NCBI RefSeq assembly: GCF_032884065.1
Contig: NC_088880.1
Span: 33,916,008 to 33,980,007 of the forward strand
DNA length: 64,000 bases
Source of the DNA: Artemia franciscana
Lineage: Eukaryota > Arthropoda > Branchiopoda > Anostraca > Artemiidae
Direction of reading: 5' to 3'
Shown: positions 21,241-33,610 of the stretch, piece by piece
How the letters are laid out: each line of letters opens with the position of its first letter
Position numbering within the stretch: the stretch's first letter is position 1
Program-made: the position numbers and the translations under genes
Notes under the pieces: generated by a model
Database searches by the model: none
Seen by the model: the letters and a program-made list of their open reading frames with translations, nothing else
What the model was told of the DNA's origin: nothing

Positions 21241-21537
21241 TAACTAGTTACTACTTTTTGAGAGAATTTGGTTGGGAATCGCAGCCAAATTCACCTCATA
21301 GTCCATGCTGCATTTAAAATTTTTTAAAATCGAGGAACAACTGAAAGGCACCGGCGAATCATTAATCAGTTCATTGTGAATCCAGTCCCTTGGGATAATC
21401 AAATGACGAATGGACGCTGATACTAACTGAAGATGTAATTTCTTCATGTAAAATTGGAGTGATCTGGGATTTGAGCCTGAGACCTCTCGCAAACCTAAGC
21501 GAGAATCATACCCCTAGACCACAAGTCTTACTTAAGA
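21240..21537 (-). mobile_element. Possible tRNA-Pro-derived SINE
   Basis: The minus strand begins (21537 downward) with a tRNA-Pro-like head and continues about 220 bp into unrelated sequence that ends near 21240 in AAAAGTAGTAACTAG. A tRNA head plus unrelated body is the structure of many SINEs. No second copy is seen here, so a lone tRNA pseudogene is the alternative. Confidence 0.4.
21459..21537 (-). tRNA. tRNA-Pro(AGG)-like sequence, probably a pseudogene
   Basis: On the minus strand: TGGTCTAGGGGTATGATTCT (D-arm region and A box), then anticodon stem CTCGC...GCGAG closing TTAGGTTT with AGG in the anticodon position, then GGCTCAAATCC (T-loop and B box). These agree closely with eukaryotic tRNA-Pro. 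However, the anticodon loop has eight bases, the T-stem has mismatches and the acceptor strands do not pair, so this is not a functional tRNA. Confidence 0.7.
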
Positions 21538-21539
21538 AG

Positions 21540-22330
21540 AACAATCATTCGTTTTATCGGCAAAAAAAATTCTTCTCAACTATCTTATTCGGCACCCATT
21601 TCAATGAAGCAAAAAACGCAGCAACAACAAGGCTTATAATGAACGAAATTCGGCTTGCTCTTCGACATTCTTTTTTTCTATTCCTTTTAATAAGCTTCTA
21701 TTATGTTTCTTTGTTTTTTTTTCTTTGTTTTTTTTTGTTTTATGTTTCTTTTGTTTATTTCACTGTTTATAATTGAATTCTAACCCAATTCCCGTTGTTA
21801 AATCTATCACAAGTTTAGCACAAAAGTTGAAGCTAGGTCACAGAACTATGTGGCTTAAAAAAGAAAATTATTTCCATTTTTTTTTATTTATTTTCAAAAA
21901 TTAAAACAGTAAAAAAGAAAAAGTTAAAATTATGAAGTTTTCTTCTTGTTAATTAGAGACAGTTGTTTCACTTTAATTGCTCAGAAATGAAGTATTTAAG
22001 CGAAAGCTGCTAAAACGTATCATTTTACTACTTGATACAAAATTTTGCTCTTTATTTTATTTGTCAAATTTCTTATATTGTTCTCTCTCTCTCCCTTTTT
22101 CTCCTTAATTCATATTTTTGAGTATAAATTAGCGAACGCCAACCTACAAACTACAAATAAATTTCAGACCACCGTGTTACAATCCTTATATTAATTGACT
22201 GCTCAATTTATTGGCCAACCAATTTACGAATTGGTTTTATCGTTTAATTCCGTTCATTTAATTCCGTATCGTTAATTCAGTATCGTTTAATTCTCCATAT
22301 TTCTTCAAAACTGGTATAAAAGAATAGAAG
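21540..22330. other. Intronic DNA, no gene recognised
   Basis: The frame at 21459-21776 is a shadow of the tRNA-like head and then T-rich sequence. A TC-rich run at 22083-22105. ATTCCGT(A/T)(T/C)CGTTTAATTC short repeats at 22245-22295. Confidence 0.5.
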
Positions 22331-22375
22331 AACCGCTTGGAAAAGTACACTGACCTTGGTAGGGGTTTTGTTGAG

Positions 22376-22425
<50 letters not shown>

Positions 22426-22832
22426 ATTGCAATAGAATTATTAATAAAAATTACCAAATCCCTTGTTTTTTTTTAATATTGCTAGAACATATTATATACA
22501 TTTAATGCATAAAATAATTCTAGTTGTAAATTTCTAGATTTAAAATAATTTAGTTCCTATAATATAAAAAAAAGAACTATGGTATTCTGTTAAACCGCTT
22601 GGAAAAGTACACTGACCTTGGTAGGGGCTTTGTTGAGAAATATATATATATATATATATCTATTGCAATAGAATTATTAATAAAAATTACCAAATCCCTT
22701 GTTTTTTTTTTAATATTGCTAGAACAAAGTATATACATTTAATGCATAAAATAATTCTAGTTGTAAATTTTTAGATTTAAAATAATTTAGTTCCTATAAT
22801 ATATAAAAGAACTATGGTATTCTATCAAGCAT
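22331..22832. repeat. Tandem duplication of ~0.25 kb containing (TA)n
   Basis: Units 22331-22590 and 22591-22832 both start AACCGCTTGGAAAAGTACAC and share TCTATTGCAATAGAATTATT. They are nearly identical except for the TA tract inside (22378-22423 against 22641-22659), so the duplication is recent and the TA run has changed length since. Confidence 0.85.
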
Positions 22833-23654
22833 GTTTAATAAGGAGCTATATTTCACAGCTTATTTAGAACAACCAAATAAGATGCAAAAAAACTTGATTT
22901 GTTGTATATAAGTGAATTGTTGTTTGAAATTGAGGTTTAATTGACTAGGTTTGCTGAAATTGAACTCGGAAACAGAATCCGAAACTAAAATTGTTGAAAT
23001 TTGCTATTGAATTGAACTGTCATTTCAAATTTGAAGGGTTTGCTATTGCATATGTGAAAAAACCCAACAATCATATTAGTATCAACAATTATATGAACAG
23101 TATTCCAGCTCTGAAAAGATACTTAAGTCATTAGCCAAGTTAAAGGAAAAAAAAATACAAAAAATAAGAAGAGAAAATGATTAGAAAAAAAAAATTGTTT
23201 TCTATTTTAAGAAATCCTTCTTACTTTGACAGTCATGAGTCTAGACATAGCTGAGCAGAAAAATTGTACACCTAACAGGATATCTCTGTCTGATACTGAC
23301 AGAAAATGCTGTCGTTGTGGAACATAGTTCTGTGCGCAAACAATTCAACTATATACCCTCATATCCGGAATATACCAAGGAGTCAATAGAGGATCCACTG
23401 TTTAAATCTGAGAGTAAAATTACTACGTTAACATAAAAGATGATAATCATTATAGCTGGGGCCCGAGGATAAAAAGAGTTGATACCCAAAGTCCTTCTTC
23501 GCAGATATGATGATTTACTGAGGGGGCAAATTACGTGAATTTACGATTTGAATCCGGCAACTTGTTTGGAATTGAAGATTTTCGAGATCTGTCTGTGATA
23601 AGTGGGTTGTTAAAAATAATTTTGAGTTTTAGACAAACATTCTGAGACACATAC
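22833..23654. other. Intronic DNA, no gene recognised
   Basis: No feature seen apart from A-rich runs. The minus-strand open frame continuing from the flippase exon into 23531-23654 is read-through past the GTATGT donor. Confidence 0.5.
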
Positions 23655-23842
23655 CTTGGAAGAAGGGCGAGAACAGTGGTAAGGCCTGCAGTAAGCCAAT
23701 ATTCTTTCGAACTCATTGCAACTTGTGTTACCCAATAGGGGTTAGGCACTCCGTAGCATTGGCTACACACAGCACTGTAGGTCAAGGCAAATCCAAAGAA
23801 CGCCACAATAGAAATTAAAATTGAAGCCACGTGATACGTTGT
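23655..23842 (-). CDS. ATP10-type P4-ATPase, exon for M9-M10
   Basis: 188 bp, starting in phase after TTCTTACTCAG and ending CCAAG|GTATGT two bases into an Arg codon. The peptide has a hydrophobic helix VASILISIVAFFGFALTYS (M9), then the hallmark loop CYGVPNPYWVTQ (class V P4-ATPases have Cys and NPYW here), then YWLTAGLTTVLALLPR (M10). This loop is the best single indicator that the gene is ATP10-like and not ATP8, ATP9 or ATP11. Upstream of its acceptor lies a 135-bp (TC)n tract in the sense strand. Confidence 0.88.
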
Positions 23843-23899
23843 CTGAGTAAGAAATAAATAAAAATATAATAGTGACAATAATAGTAAGATTCTAAACAG

Positions 23900-24034
<135 letters not shown>

Positions 24035-24312
24035 GATTAACAAATACTAATAAAATATATACAACAAACGCAAAGTTTTTTTTTGCTACGATTTTTTTTA
24101 GAAACTTTACAGGACATTCTCGTTACTTAGCTAATATACAAAGAGGACCTTCAATTCCATATCATACAGTAGCATGGTAGCAAACTTTGCACCAATGCCA
24201 AGGTATCTTTTATGGCTTGGCATTTCATGTAAACGATATATTGGTTGTGTTTTTTCATTTCTTTGAACAACATTCGACGCCACTTTTATTTTTTTTTTGT
24301 TATGAAAAAACA

Positions 24313-24805
<493 letters not shown>

Positions 24806-24895
<90 letters not shown>
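24806..24895. repeat. (TA)n microsatellite, right of solo pseudo-LTR
   Basis: About 90 bp of pure TA directly after the end of the pseudo-LTR. Confidence 0.95.
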
Positions 24896-24898
<3 letters not shown>

Positions 24899-25165
24899 TT
24901 AACAAAGAGCTTTATTCATTTCATTTCAACTTAATTTCACTAAATCACTTTTGTTATAAATAATATCACAACTTTAGATAGTTAGTCTTGTTGCAATCCA
25001 CGACAATGTCAATTTGTTTCCTGGACTCCCAGCCCTCTTTTCTTAATCCTTCCTGAAATTTTCGTCTCCTCCCTTAAATCACTTGTCATTAAAATTTCTT
25101 CTAATTAAAGGTGGGGTGTTCATGTTCAAAATGTCAACCATATCCTAATCAGCTAATCGGCTGGG

Positions 25166-25645
25166 ATTATTAAGAGTGCGACACATACCAGTTTTGTAAC
25201 TTTTCATGAGTGCCAAAAAAACGGAAAAAAGTTTGTCGGCTGTGGTCGCTCTGAAGTATGAGACCAATGGGGATAAAAAGAACATATTCTAAACCAACTT
25301 TTTATACTCTTTTCATTGGTATAAACTAAGTTCAAGGATCCGAGCGAACTCAAATTATTCCATTTCATGGCACATATCTCCTTTTTCATTGACAAAAGAG
25401 GAGACAAATGCCAGGTCCCAATGTTACAGCTCCACGAGATAATCCTCTTCTGTCATTCAGAATTGCAACAAGATAAAAAAGAGATATATACAATTTAGAG
25501 CGTTTTTTTTATCCTCGTAACGGTACAAGACAGGACGATTGTGACTGCACCATTCGATTCCTGGTGTTTAGTTTACCCATGACACATACATAACTCACTT
25601 TTGAACAAAATGACCTATGTCGTACTTCTAATTATAACAGCTGTA
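25166..25645. repeat. Dispersed repeat, copy without the nested insertion
   Basis: Diverged copy of 3520-4217 in the same orientation but lacking the inner ~220 bp. Gives the pre-insertion state of that site. Confidence 0.6.
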
Positions 25646-26324
25646 ATATATAATATATAATGTTATAATTATATAAAGCTGTAATCTCCCTCCTTAAGTA
25701 TCAAAATAAATTTGGCACCCCCTTCCCACTCTTTAAGGATTGATAATTCGTTTGTCGCCCTCATCTCGAACATGCTTGTCCAGTTTGTCCCCCTAGTATT
25801 TCCAGGGGAGTCATATAAAATTGTATCCGAAAGAAAGCCCCGCGAATAATTTTCAAAGAATATAATGCTGCGCCTCCCTTTTTAAAAAATGCAACGACAA
25901 ACCCACTCACGGAATACATTTTTCCAAAGAGACACTCCCCACCCAGGTCGGGCCGTTTCCCAGCCTACCCCAACCTTGTCTCCCGTTCACTGCTTTACCT
26001 CCAGATATGAAAAAAAACTTTGTCCCCTACATTACGAAAAAATAAACGAAGATCCCACTAGTTTCCCTCTCCTTATCAATTGGTGCAGGCAATACCCACG
26101 TTTTTATTTGTTCCCTTGTTTTTTCCCTTTTCTTTTTTTAAATCCCTTTAAAAAAAATGTACATTTATATGCTTTTTTATTGAGTTTGGTTGTTTTTACC
26201 TTTTTAACATATTATAACCAATCTCAGCTAAATAGTGACTCATGGATGGATTTTCATTCTGACGATTTTAATTTTAGTATTTCGTTGTAACTCTTTTAGT
26301 TTTCCTTGCTTTTTATGCTTTTTA
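25646..26324. other. Intronic DNA, no gene recognised
   Basis: The frame 25889-26290 starts in low-complexity sequence and ends in Phe/Leu-rich T-tract translation; no domain, no splice-phase fit to the flippase. Rejected as a gene. Confidence 0.5.
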
Positions 26325-26625
26325 TCCTATTTTTATTTATTGATTTATTTATAAATTCTATTATTATTTATTTATTTATAAATTCTATTATTATTTATTT
26401 ATTTGTAAATTCTATTATTATCTATTTATAAATTCTATAATTATTTGTTTATTTATTCATAAATTCTATTATTATTTATTTATTTATAAATTCTATTATT
26501 ATTTATTTATTTGTAAATTCTATTATCATAAATTTATAAATTCTATTATTTATTTATTTATTTATAAATTCTACAATTTATTTATTTATAAATTCTATTA
26601 TTTATTTATTTATAAATTCTCACTC
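26325..26625. repeat. AT-rich minisatellite, ~22-30-bp units
   Basis: Repeats of TTATTTATTTATAAATTCTA with variable spacing, about eleven units. Confidence 0.9.
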
Positions 26626-27039
26626 GACCCTCCTTGGCTTGTGACAGCGAAAAAAAAAAAAAATATATTGTCTTACAAGAAAGTTAATTTCAAGAATGCC
26701 TCCTTGGCCTTAACCTGACTAAAGCCAGAAATAACAATCAGTATAATATCCTCGAGATAGCTGGAAGTACGACATCCGTCAGATATCTAAATTTAAACTT
26801 CAAACCAGATCCTAAAGACCTATGAATTATTGACAATAAACTTTATTTTCATTAATGAATCATTGCGACAAAGCACTGAGAGCAAGAATGGTGAATATAG
26901 CCAAATAAAAGGGTTAAAACCAGGAATAGTCAAGCAATAAAGTCGCCAGGAAACTTTATCAGGGGTAGGGGGCCATTTTCCGTTGCATAGGTGTAATGGG
27001 AATAAATTGGAGGAAGTCCGATGTGTTAATAGGTAATAA

Positions 27040-27345
27040 TATATTCATTATAATTAAAATCATCTATCTGATTTTGAACGTACTATGAACTAATTTTGAA
27101 CATACTATAAACATAAATCAAAATCTGATTTTGAACGTACTATGAACTTAAATCACCATCTGCTTTAGAAGATACTATGAATATAAATTATTATCTGATT
27201 TTGAACATACTATGAACATAAACCCTTATCTGATTTTGAACATACTATGAACGTAAATTTATATCTGATCTAGAACATACTATGAACATAAATCACAATC
27301 TGATTTAGAACATACTATGAGCATAAATCACTATCTAATTTTAAC
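27040..27345. repeat. ~44-bp minisatellite
   Basis: About seven units with core CTGATTTTGAACATACTATG followed by AACATAAAT. It begins about 100 bases downstream (in gene sense) of the 5' splice site of the 27448-27552 exon. Confidence 0.9.
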
Positions 27346-27447
27346 CAGCTACAAAATAAATAAAACCAGCAACGCAATAGCTTAAAGTATCATTATTGGA
27401 TACAAAATTCATATGGAGTAATATTATGGGCAGAGACTAATACTTAC

Positions 27448-27552
27448 CCAAGTTTTGAAATCTAAAGCTATATGAAAATTCATCACAAACACGCAGGTAG
27501 TTGTAACACACGTACCAAATTCCCAAATATCAACTTTGGAGTTATTATAAGC
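27448..27552 (-). CDS. ATP10-type P4-ATPase, exon for M8
   Basis: 105 bp (35 codons), phase 0 on both sides; acceptor TTATTTTCAG, donor TTGG|GTAAGT. The peptide runs AYNNSKVDIWEFGT, then the hydrophobic M8 segment TCVTTTCVFVMNFHIALDF, and ends KTW. The pattern of a short extracytosolic loop with D(I/L)(W/F).(F/W)G(T) before M8 and (I/L)..KTW after it is that of P4-ATPases. It joins in frame to both neighbours. Confidence 0.85.
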
Positions 27553-27600
27553 CTGAAAATAAAGTCACAAATAAACATATGTATAAATATACCAGAAAAA

Positions 27601-29126
27601 CTAAGAGGTTACTCGTAAAAATGTTTAAACTAAAACTTTTCGTTCTTTTTAATTGCTTAATATCATAGGCAGCGCGCATTCTCACTGCCTAAGTAAAGAA
27701 CGATGTTGGCAAAATGTATTGTTTTTTTTTAGACCAGGGCACATCGTATAGAAAGAATTAACGTAGAAACTTCGAAAAGAGCTCATTCGATCGGATATTG
27801 AAAGGGCTAGTGTCCTTTTTAATAGTTGAAAGTGATTGGAGGGCGACCAGCCCCCCCCCCAGCCATAATTCCCCTAAAACACCCAATTGAAATTTTGAGA
27901 CACTCATATTGTTCAGCGTAGTTGAAAGTACCGGAAATTATGTTTTTTTATGATGACCAACACCCCCCCCCCACAACCCTTAGAACATGGGTTGTAAGTT
28001 ATGCCCTTGGGGCATATAAGATTATTATAGAAAGGGTGGTCATATAAAGCTTGGGGGTGGCTCATTGGATTGGTAATCAGAAGTTCTAGTACCCTTTTTA
28101 AGAGTAACAGAGATCGGAGGGCATTTACCCCTCCCCCCCACACACACACGTCGTGTTGTTCCGAAATGCATTCAACTAAATTTTTGAGATAGCAATTTTA
28201 TTCAAAATAGTCCAAAAATCATAAAACAATGCTTTTGGGGTTGAAACAAATCCCCAGAGCCTGGGGCAAGGGTTGCAATTTATGCCCCAGGGGCATTTAA
28301 GGTTTTTATGGATGGGATAGTTGTATAAACTTTAGAAGACTCTCATTCTCAATGTTACTCGTACTAAGAGGTTACTCGTAAAGAATGTTTAAACTAAAAC
28401 CTTTCGTTCTTTTTAATTGCTTAATATCATAGGCAGCGCATTGGCACTGCCTAAGTAAAGAACGATGTTGGCAAAATGTATTATTTACTTATTGTTGTTT
28501 TAGACCAGGGCACTTCGTATAGAAGGAGTTAACGTAGAAACTCTGAAAAGAGCTCATTCGATTGGATATTGAAAGGGCTAGTGTCCTTTTTAATGGTCGA
28601 AAGTGATTGGAGGGCGACCAGCCCCCCCCCCCCCACGCCCATAATTCCCCTAAAACATCTAATTGAAATTTTGAGACACTCATATTGTTCAGCGTAGTTG
28701 AAAGTTCCGGAAATTATGCTTTTTTTATGATGACCAACACCAACCCCTCCTCATAGCCCTTAGAGCATGGGTTGTAAGTTATGCCCTTGGGGCATATAAG
28801 ATTATTATAGAAAGGGTGGTCATATAAAGCTTGGGCGTGGCTCATTGGATTGGTAATCAGAAGTTCTAGTACCCTTTTTAAGAGTAACAGTGATCGGAGG
28901 GCATTTACCCCCCCCCCCCACACACACGTCGTGTTGTTCCGAAATGCATTGAACTAGAATTTTAAGATAGCAATTTTATTCAAAATAGTCTAAAAATCAT
29001 AAAACAAGGCTTTTGGGGTTGAAACAAATCCCCAGAGACTGGGAAAAGGGTTGCAATTTATGCCCCATGGACATTTAAGGTTTTTATGGGTGGGATAGTT
29101 GCATAAACTTTAGAAGAGTCTCATTC
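27601..29126. repeat. 763-bp tandem duplication
   Basis: Unit 1 starts CTAAGAGGTTACTCGTAAA at 27601, unit 2 at 28364. The units are highly similar throughout, including AGGCAGCGC...CACTGCCTAAG and the C-run segment. Each unit itself holds two halves of a repeat whose degenerate copies continue to 30390. The long frames on the minus strand are duplicated with it and are not genes. Confidence 0.85.
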
Positions 29127-30390
29127 TCAAAGTGATGGATGGCAACTAGCCCCCCCCCCACTACCCCTTTTTTCATCAAACGCATCTGATTGAAATTGCG
29201 AGATTTTATTCAAAATAGTTCAAAGAACATACAATGCCTCTATGGTTGGCACACCCCCCCAGAGCCCTGGGGCAAGGGTTGTAAGTTATTTCCTTGGGGC
29301 ACATAAGGTTTTAATGGAATGACTGGTTGTATAAACTTCATCTGGGGCTCATTTGATTTGAAATCGGAAATTATAGTGCCCTTTTAGACAGTCAAAAGTT
29401 TTTCAAGAGCAAACCCCCCCCCCCCTCTTTCCAGGCCTAAATTTTCCTAAACACATCTAATCAAAATTTTTAGACAGCAATTTCGTTAAACGTAGTCGAA
29501 GGGTCCGGAAATTATGTCTGTGAGGGTGACAGTCATCCCATAACCCTCAGGACAAGGGTTGTAAGTTATACCCTGGAGGCATATAAGGTTTTTTGAGAAA
29601 GGGTGGTCGCATATACCTCAGAGGGGTCTCATTAGAAAGGTGATCAGAAGCTGAATGTCCTCTTTAAGAGTCAAAGTAACCAGACGGCAGATATCCCCCC
29701 CCCACCCACACGTGGTGAATGCAGACCATAGAAATTTTGAGAAAGTCATTTCCTTCAAAATAGTCCAAAGATCATACAGCAAGGCTTTTGGGGTTGTTAC
29801 AAACCACCAGAGCCTGGGGCTAAGGGTTGTAAGTTATGTCCCGGGGCATTTAATGTCTTTATAAAGGGATGATTGTAACTTTAGAGGTGACTCACTTGCT
29901 TGAGAATTAGAAGATCTAGTTCCCCCTTAAGAGTCAAAAGTGATGGAGGCCAACTAGCCCCCCACCCCTAGCTACCCCTCTTTTCATGAAACGCATCAGA
30001 TTGAAATTGTGAGATATGCATTTTAAAACAAAATAGTCCAAAGAACATATAACAATCCTTCCAGGGTTGAAATAACTCCTCAGAGCCCTGGGGCAAGGGC
30101 TGTAAGTTATGTCCTGGGTTTTTTGTAGAATGGGTTGTCGTATAAACTTCATATAGGTCTCATTGGACTTGAAATTGGAAGTTATGGTGCCATTTTTAAC
30201 AGTCAAATGTGATTTGAGAGCAACCATCCCCAACCCCACCCCCCCAACGCCCATCATTTCCCAAAAACAAACATCCAAGCAAAGTTTTGAGACATCTATT
30301 TTTTTCAGCATAGTTGAAAGGTCCAGTAATTATGCGTTTGGGGATGACCCCCCCCCCTCGAGGCCTTAGGGCGAGGACTGTGAGTTAGGG
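29127..30390. repeat. Degenerate array related to the 763-bp unit
   Basis: Phrases of the kind CAAAATAGTCCAAAGA.CATA, CCTGGGGCAAGGGTTGTAAG and TTATGCC.(T/C)GGGGCAT recur at roughly 350-400-bp spacing (29215-29290, 29510-29590, 29755-29850, 30025-30110). Runs of C interrupt the units. Probably old copies of one dispersed repeat. Confidence 0.7.
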
Positions 30391-31584
30391 AATTTGTTCA
30401 TTGTGTATTTATAATATATGTTATTGAAAAAAAGGTATGCATGTTTGACTACTACTTTCCCAAATACGAAGGGCATTAAGATGAGTCTTTCAGGTAGTGT
30501 TGAGCAGAGTATTGAACTAAATTATAACATGTTATGTGTATAAGGGTTGTCAAAAGGGTTAACTCAGGAATGACTGAGAATATTAATCTGGAACTTTCAG
30601 GAAATGATAAAGGCGATGATCAATAGACTAACAAGGCAATATTTGCACGCTGCTACGACTAATACCACCCCTACCGCTACCACAACTAGTCAATTACTGC
30701 TACTACTACTATCATTAAAACTACTACTTCTGTAGCGGGTGTTACTAAGGCAGAGGATATTAAAATAAACCTCTGATGAAACGTTGAGGGGAAACATTGG
30801 ACTAAATCAAAGCATATTATGTGCATAAATATTGTTGATATGGGTATATCAGCACTATTTTTAGAACGGAATATTGTATCAAGAGGAAACTTCATGGGTA
30901 TCATGAGTGGGGTATTCACTTGACCAAATGGCAAAATGTACCTCACTGCTATTAATACTGCTGCTACTACTGTTTCTACTACTATTACTACTACTGTTAT
31001 ACTATGACACTACTATACTAAAAAAAAATTTAAATGTTTTCACTTTTACAACTTCAATAAATCAAATATTATTAACATTCAAAGGAATAAATATCAGCAT
31101 ATGTATATTAAACTGACAATGCACATTCATTTGTATTTTTTTCAGTAAAGTGCGAATTATGCTCTGGCCTTGGGAAGGCACATGGGTTTTGAGCCCTAAT
31201 CATGTTAATTTCTGCTCATTTTGACCTGAGTCAAACCCAGTTTGACCCGGTTATTTATTGGGTTTCGGTTTGGGTCCGGTTCGGTTTGGGTTTCATTTAT
31301 TTATCAATGCTGATTTGGGGTAGTTTTACCCTTGGTAGATTATTTGATCCTGTTTTTGTGCATTTTTGGTTTAATGGAGTTCTTTGATATTCCCTGAAAA
31401 ACTTATCTTGTGAAAAAAGTTTCTTTTAATTAATTCCTCACAAAGCGCCAATCAGATGTAAAAATGAATTACTTGTGCATCCAAAATTGCATATTTCCTC
31501 TCCACCACCGAGATCTATCACTGCGTTAGCTAACCCATAAACATTAATTTAACAAAGTTTTAAAAAAATCAAGGCTATTTAGAG
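30391..31584. other. Intronic DNA, no gene recognised
   Basis: Trinucleotide (CTA)n-type sequence at 30685-30735 and 30955-31010. A G/T-rich stretch at 31245-31300 with GGGTTTCGGTTTGGGT-like units. No gene. Confidence 0.5.
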
Positions 31585-31809
31585 CTCCCCTATTCTAAAT
31601 TTTTGATACAAGGCCGATAAAAATTGTTCGGAATAAAGGGGTATTAAATACCAGAGTAAATAACGATGCAATTAAATTAAATCACTAATGGGGGAACATT
31701 AAGGAGCACAAAAAAAAACTAACTATGTCAAAGTAAACAATAAATTCTTGAAGCATTCACATGATTCTGGTGGGTATAAGTATATCACAGAGTTTAATAG
31801 TAAAAATGT

Positions 31810-31942
<133 letters not shown>

Positions 31943-32348
31943 CAAAATACACTTTACTTTTTTACAAATAAAAATCATTGTGTGTGACAAAAATATTTAA
32001 AATGAAACGTAGCGATAACTTTAATTGAATAATAAAACGAAAGAAAAAAAAATTAAAACCATATTTTATACGCTGTTGTCCTTTCTCCCATATGGACGTA
32101 GGCTGGTATTTATCTCGAGTAGATGAGTCAAGTTTGAGAAAAACAAATTTAAAAAAAATGACAGACCATTAAAATATTTAGAACTGATAGAAAACATTAC
32201 AAATTGCGGGAACAGTCAATCGGTTTCAGAGGCATGTATGGAACAAAGACTACAAGCTGCTATACGTTTGGCCCTAACTTCATCTTTGACTGCAGGTAGT
32301 AAGCGATGTTATTATTGGTTACGAAAATCGTGTAAAGCAATTCGTAAA

Positions 32349-33385
32349 GATGAGTGGCTATTATTACTATTATGAGTGAAAGCAAAGTGCGTAAGTGGGA
32401 AGAAGAAATCAAAGATGACCGCGACAACGTCTATGACAAGGACCACCCCACTCGCCCTTCTTAGATTATAGAAGACTTGGTGGACGTGATCAAGTTGGTG
32501 GCACGTAATAAACGATGTTATTTGATTACGTAAATCGTGTAAAGCCATTCGTAAAGATGAGTGGCTATTTATACTATTATGAGTGAAAGGAAAGTGCGTA
32601 AGTGGGAAGAAGAAATCAAAGACGACCGCGACAACGTCTATGACGAGGACCACCCCACTCGCCCTTCTTAGATTATAGAAGACTTTTTGGACGTAATCAA
32701 GTTGGTGGCACGTAATAAACGATGTTATTTGATTAGGTAAGTCGTGTAAAGCCATTCATAAAGATGAGTGGCTATTTATACTATTACGAGTGAAAGAAAA
32801 GTGCGTAAGTGGGAAGAAGAAATCAAAGATGACCGCGAAAACGTCTATGACGAGGACCACCCCACTCGCCCTTCTTAGATTATAGAAGACTTGGTGGACG
32901 TGATCAAGTTGGTGGCACGTAATAAACGATGTTATTTGATTACGTAAATCGTGTAAAGCCATTCCTAAAGATGAGTGGCTATTTATACTATTATGAGTGA
33001 AAGGAAAGTGCGTAAGTGGGAAGAAGAAATCAAAGATGACCGCGACAACGTCTATGACGAGGACCACCCCACTCGCCCTTCTTAGATTATAGAAGACTTG
33101 GTGGACGTAATCAAGTTGGTGGCACGTAATAAACGATGTTATTTGATTAGGTAAATCGTGTAAAGCCATTCGTAAAGATGAGTGGCTATTTATACTATTA
33201 TGAGTGAAAGGAAAGTGCGTAAGTGGAAAGAAGAAATCAAAGATGACCGCGACAACGTCTATGACGAGGACCACTCCACTCGCCCTTCTTAGATTATAGA
33301 AGACTTGGTGGACGTAATCAAGTTGGTGGCACGTGGTAAACGATGTTATTATTGGTTATGTAAATCGTGTAAAGCCATTTGTAAA
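32349..33385 (+). repeat. 207-bp tandem array derived from a mariner-like transposase
   Basis: GATGAGTGGCTATT begins units at 32349, 32556, 32763, 32970 and 33177, an exact 207-bp step (69 codons), and a last partial at 33386. On the plus strand each unit reads SERKVRKWEEEIKDDRDNVY and then DEDHPTRPS followed by a stop, which matches the helix-turn-helix linker of mariner transposases and the related fragment at 37575-37970 (SESKVCKWEREIKDDRDNVY). Long minus-strand frames exist because the period is a multiple of three. Confidence 0.85.
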
Positions 33386-33610
33386 GATGAGAGGCTATTT
33401 ATGGCGACTGAGATGAATGAGCCACAAAGATGAGTGATAACCCAGCTTTGTTTCTTTATTTAGGGCTCCCCTATTCTAAATGTTCGATATGGATTCGATA
33501 AAAATGGTTTGGAATAGAGGAGCACTAAATTTTGGAGCAAGTAATTTTAAAGCTAAATGGGACCATTAATAGGAAATTATAAGAAGCAGAAACGCAAGAC
33601 AAATTATGTG

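Noticed and set aside
21459..21537. Functional tRNA-Pro gene
   Set aside because: Eight-base anticodon loop, mismatched T-stem and unpaired acceptor strands.
25889..26290. 133-residue plus-strand frame as a gene
   Set aside because: No domain, C-terminal half is translated T-rich sequence, and it lies antisense in a flippase intron.
31245..31300. G/T-rich units resembling telomere repeats or a G-quadruplex
   Set aside because: The units (GGGTTTCGGTTTGGGT-like) are irregular and match no known arthropod telomere repeat; too short to argue further.
32312..33274. Long minus-strand frames of 147 and 172 residues with repeated Phe-rich units
   Set aside because: They are the antisense of the mariner-derived array; they stay open because the period (207) is a multiple of three.
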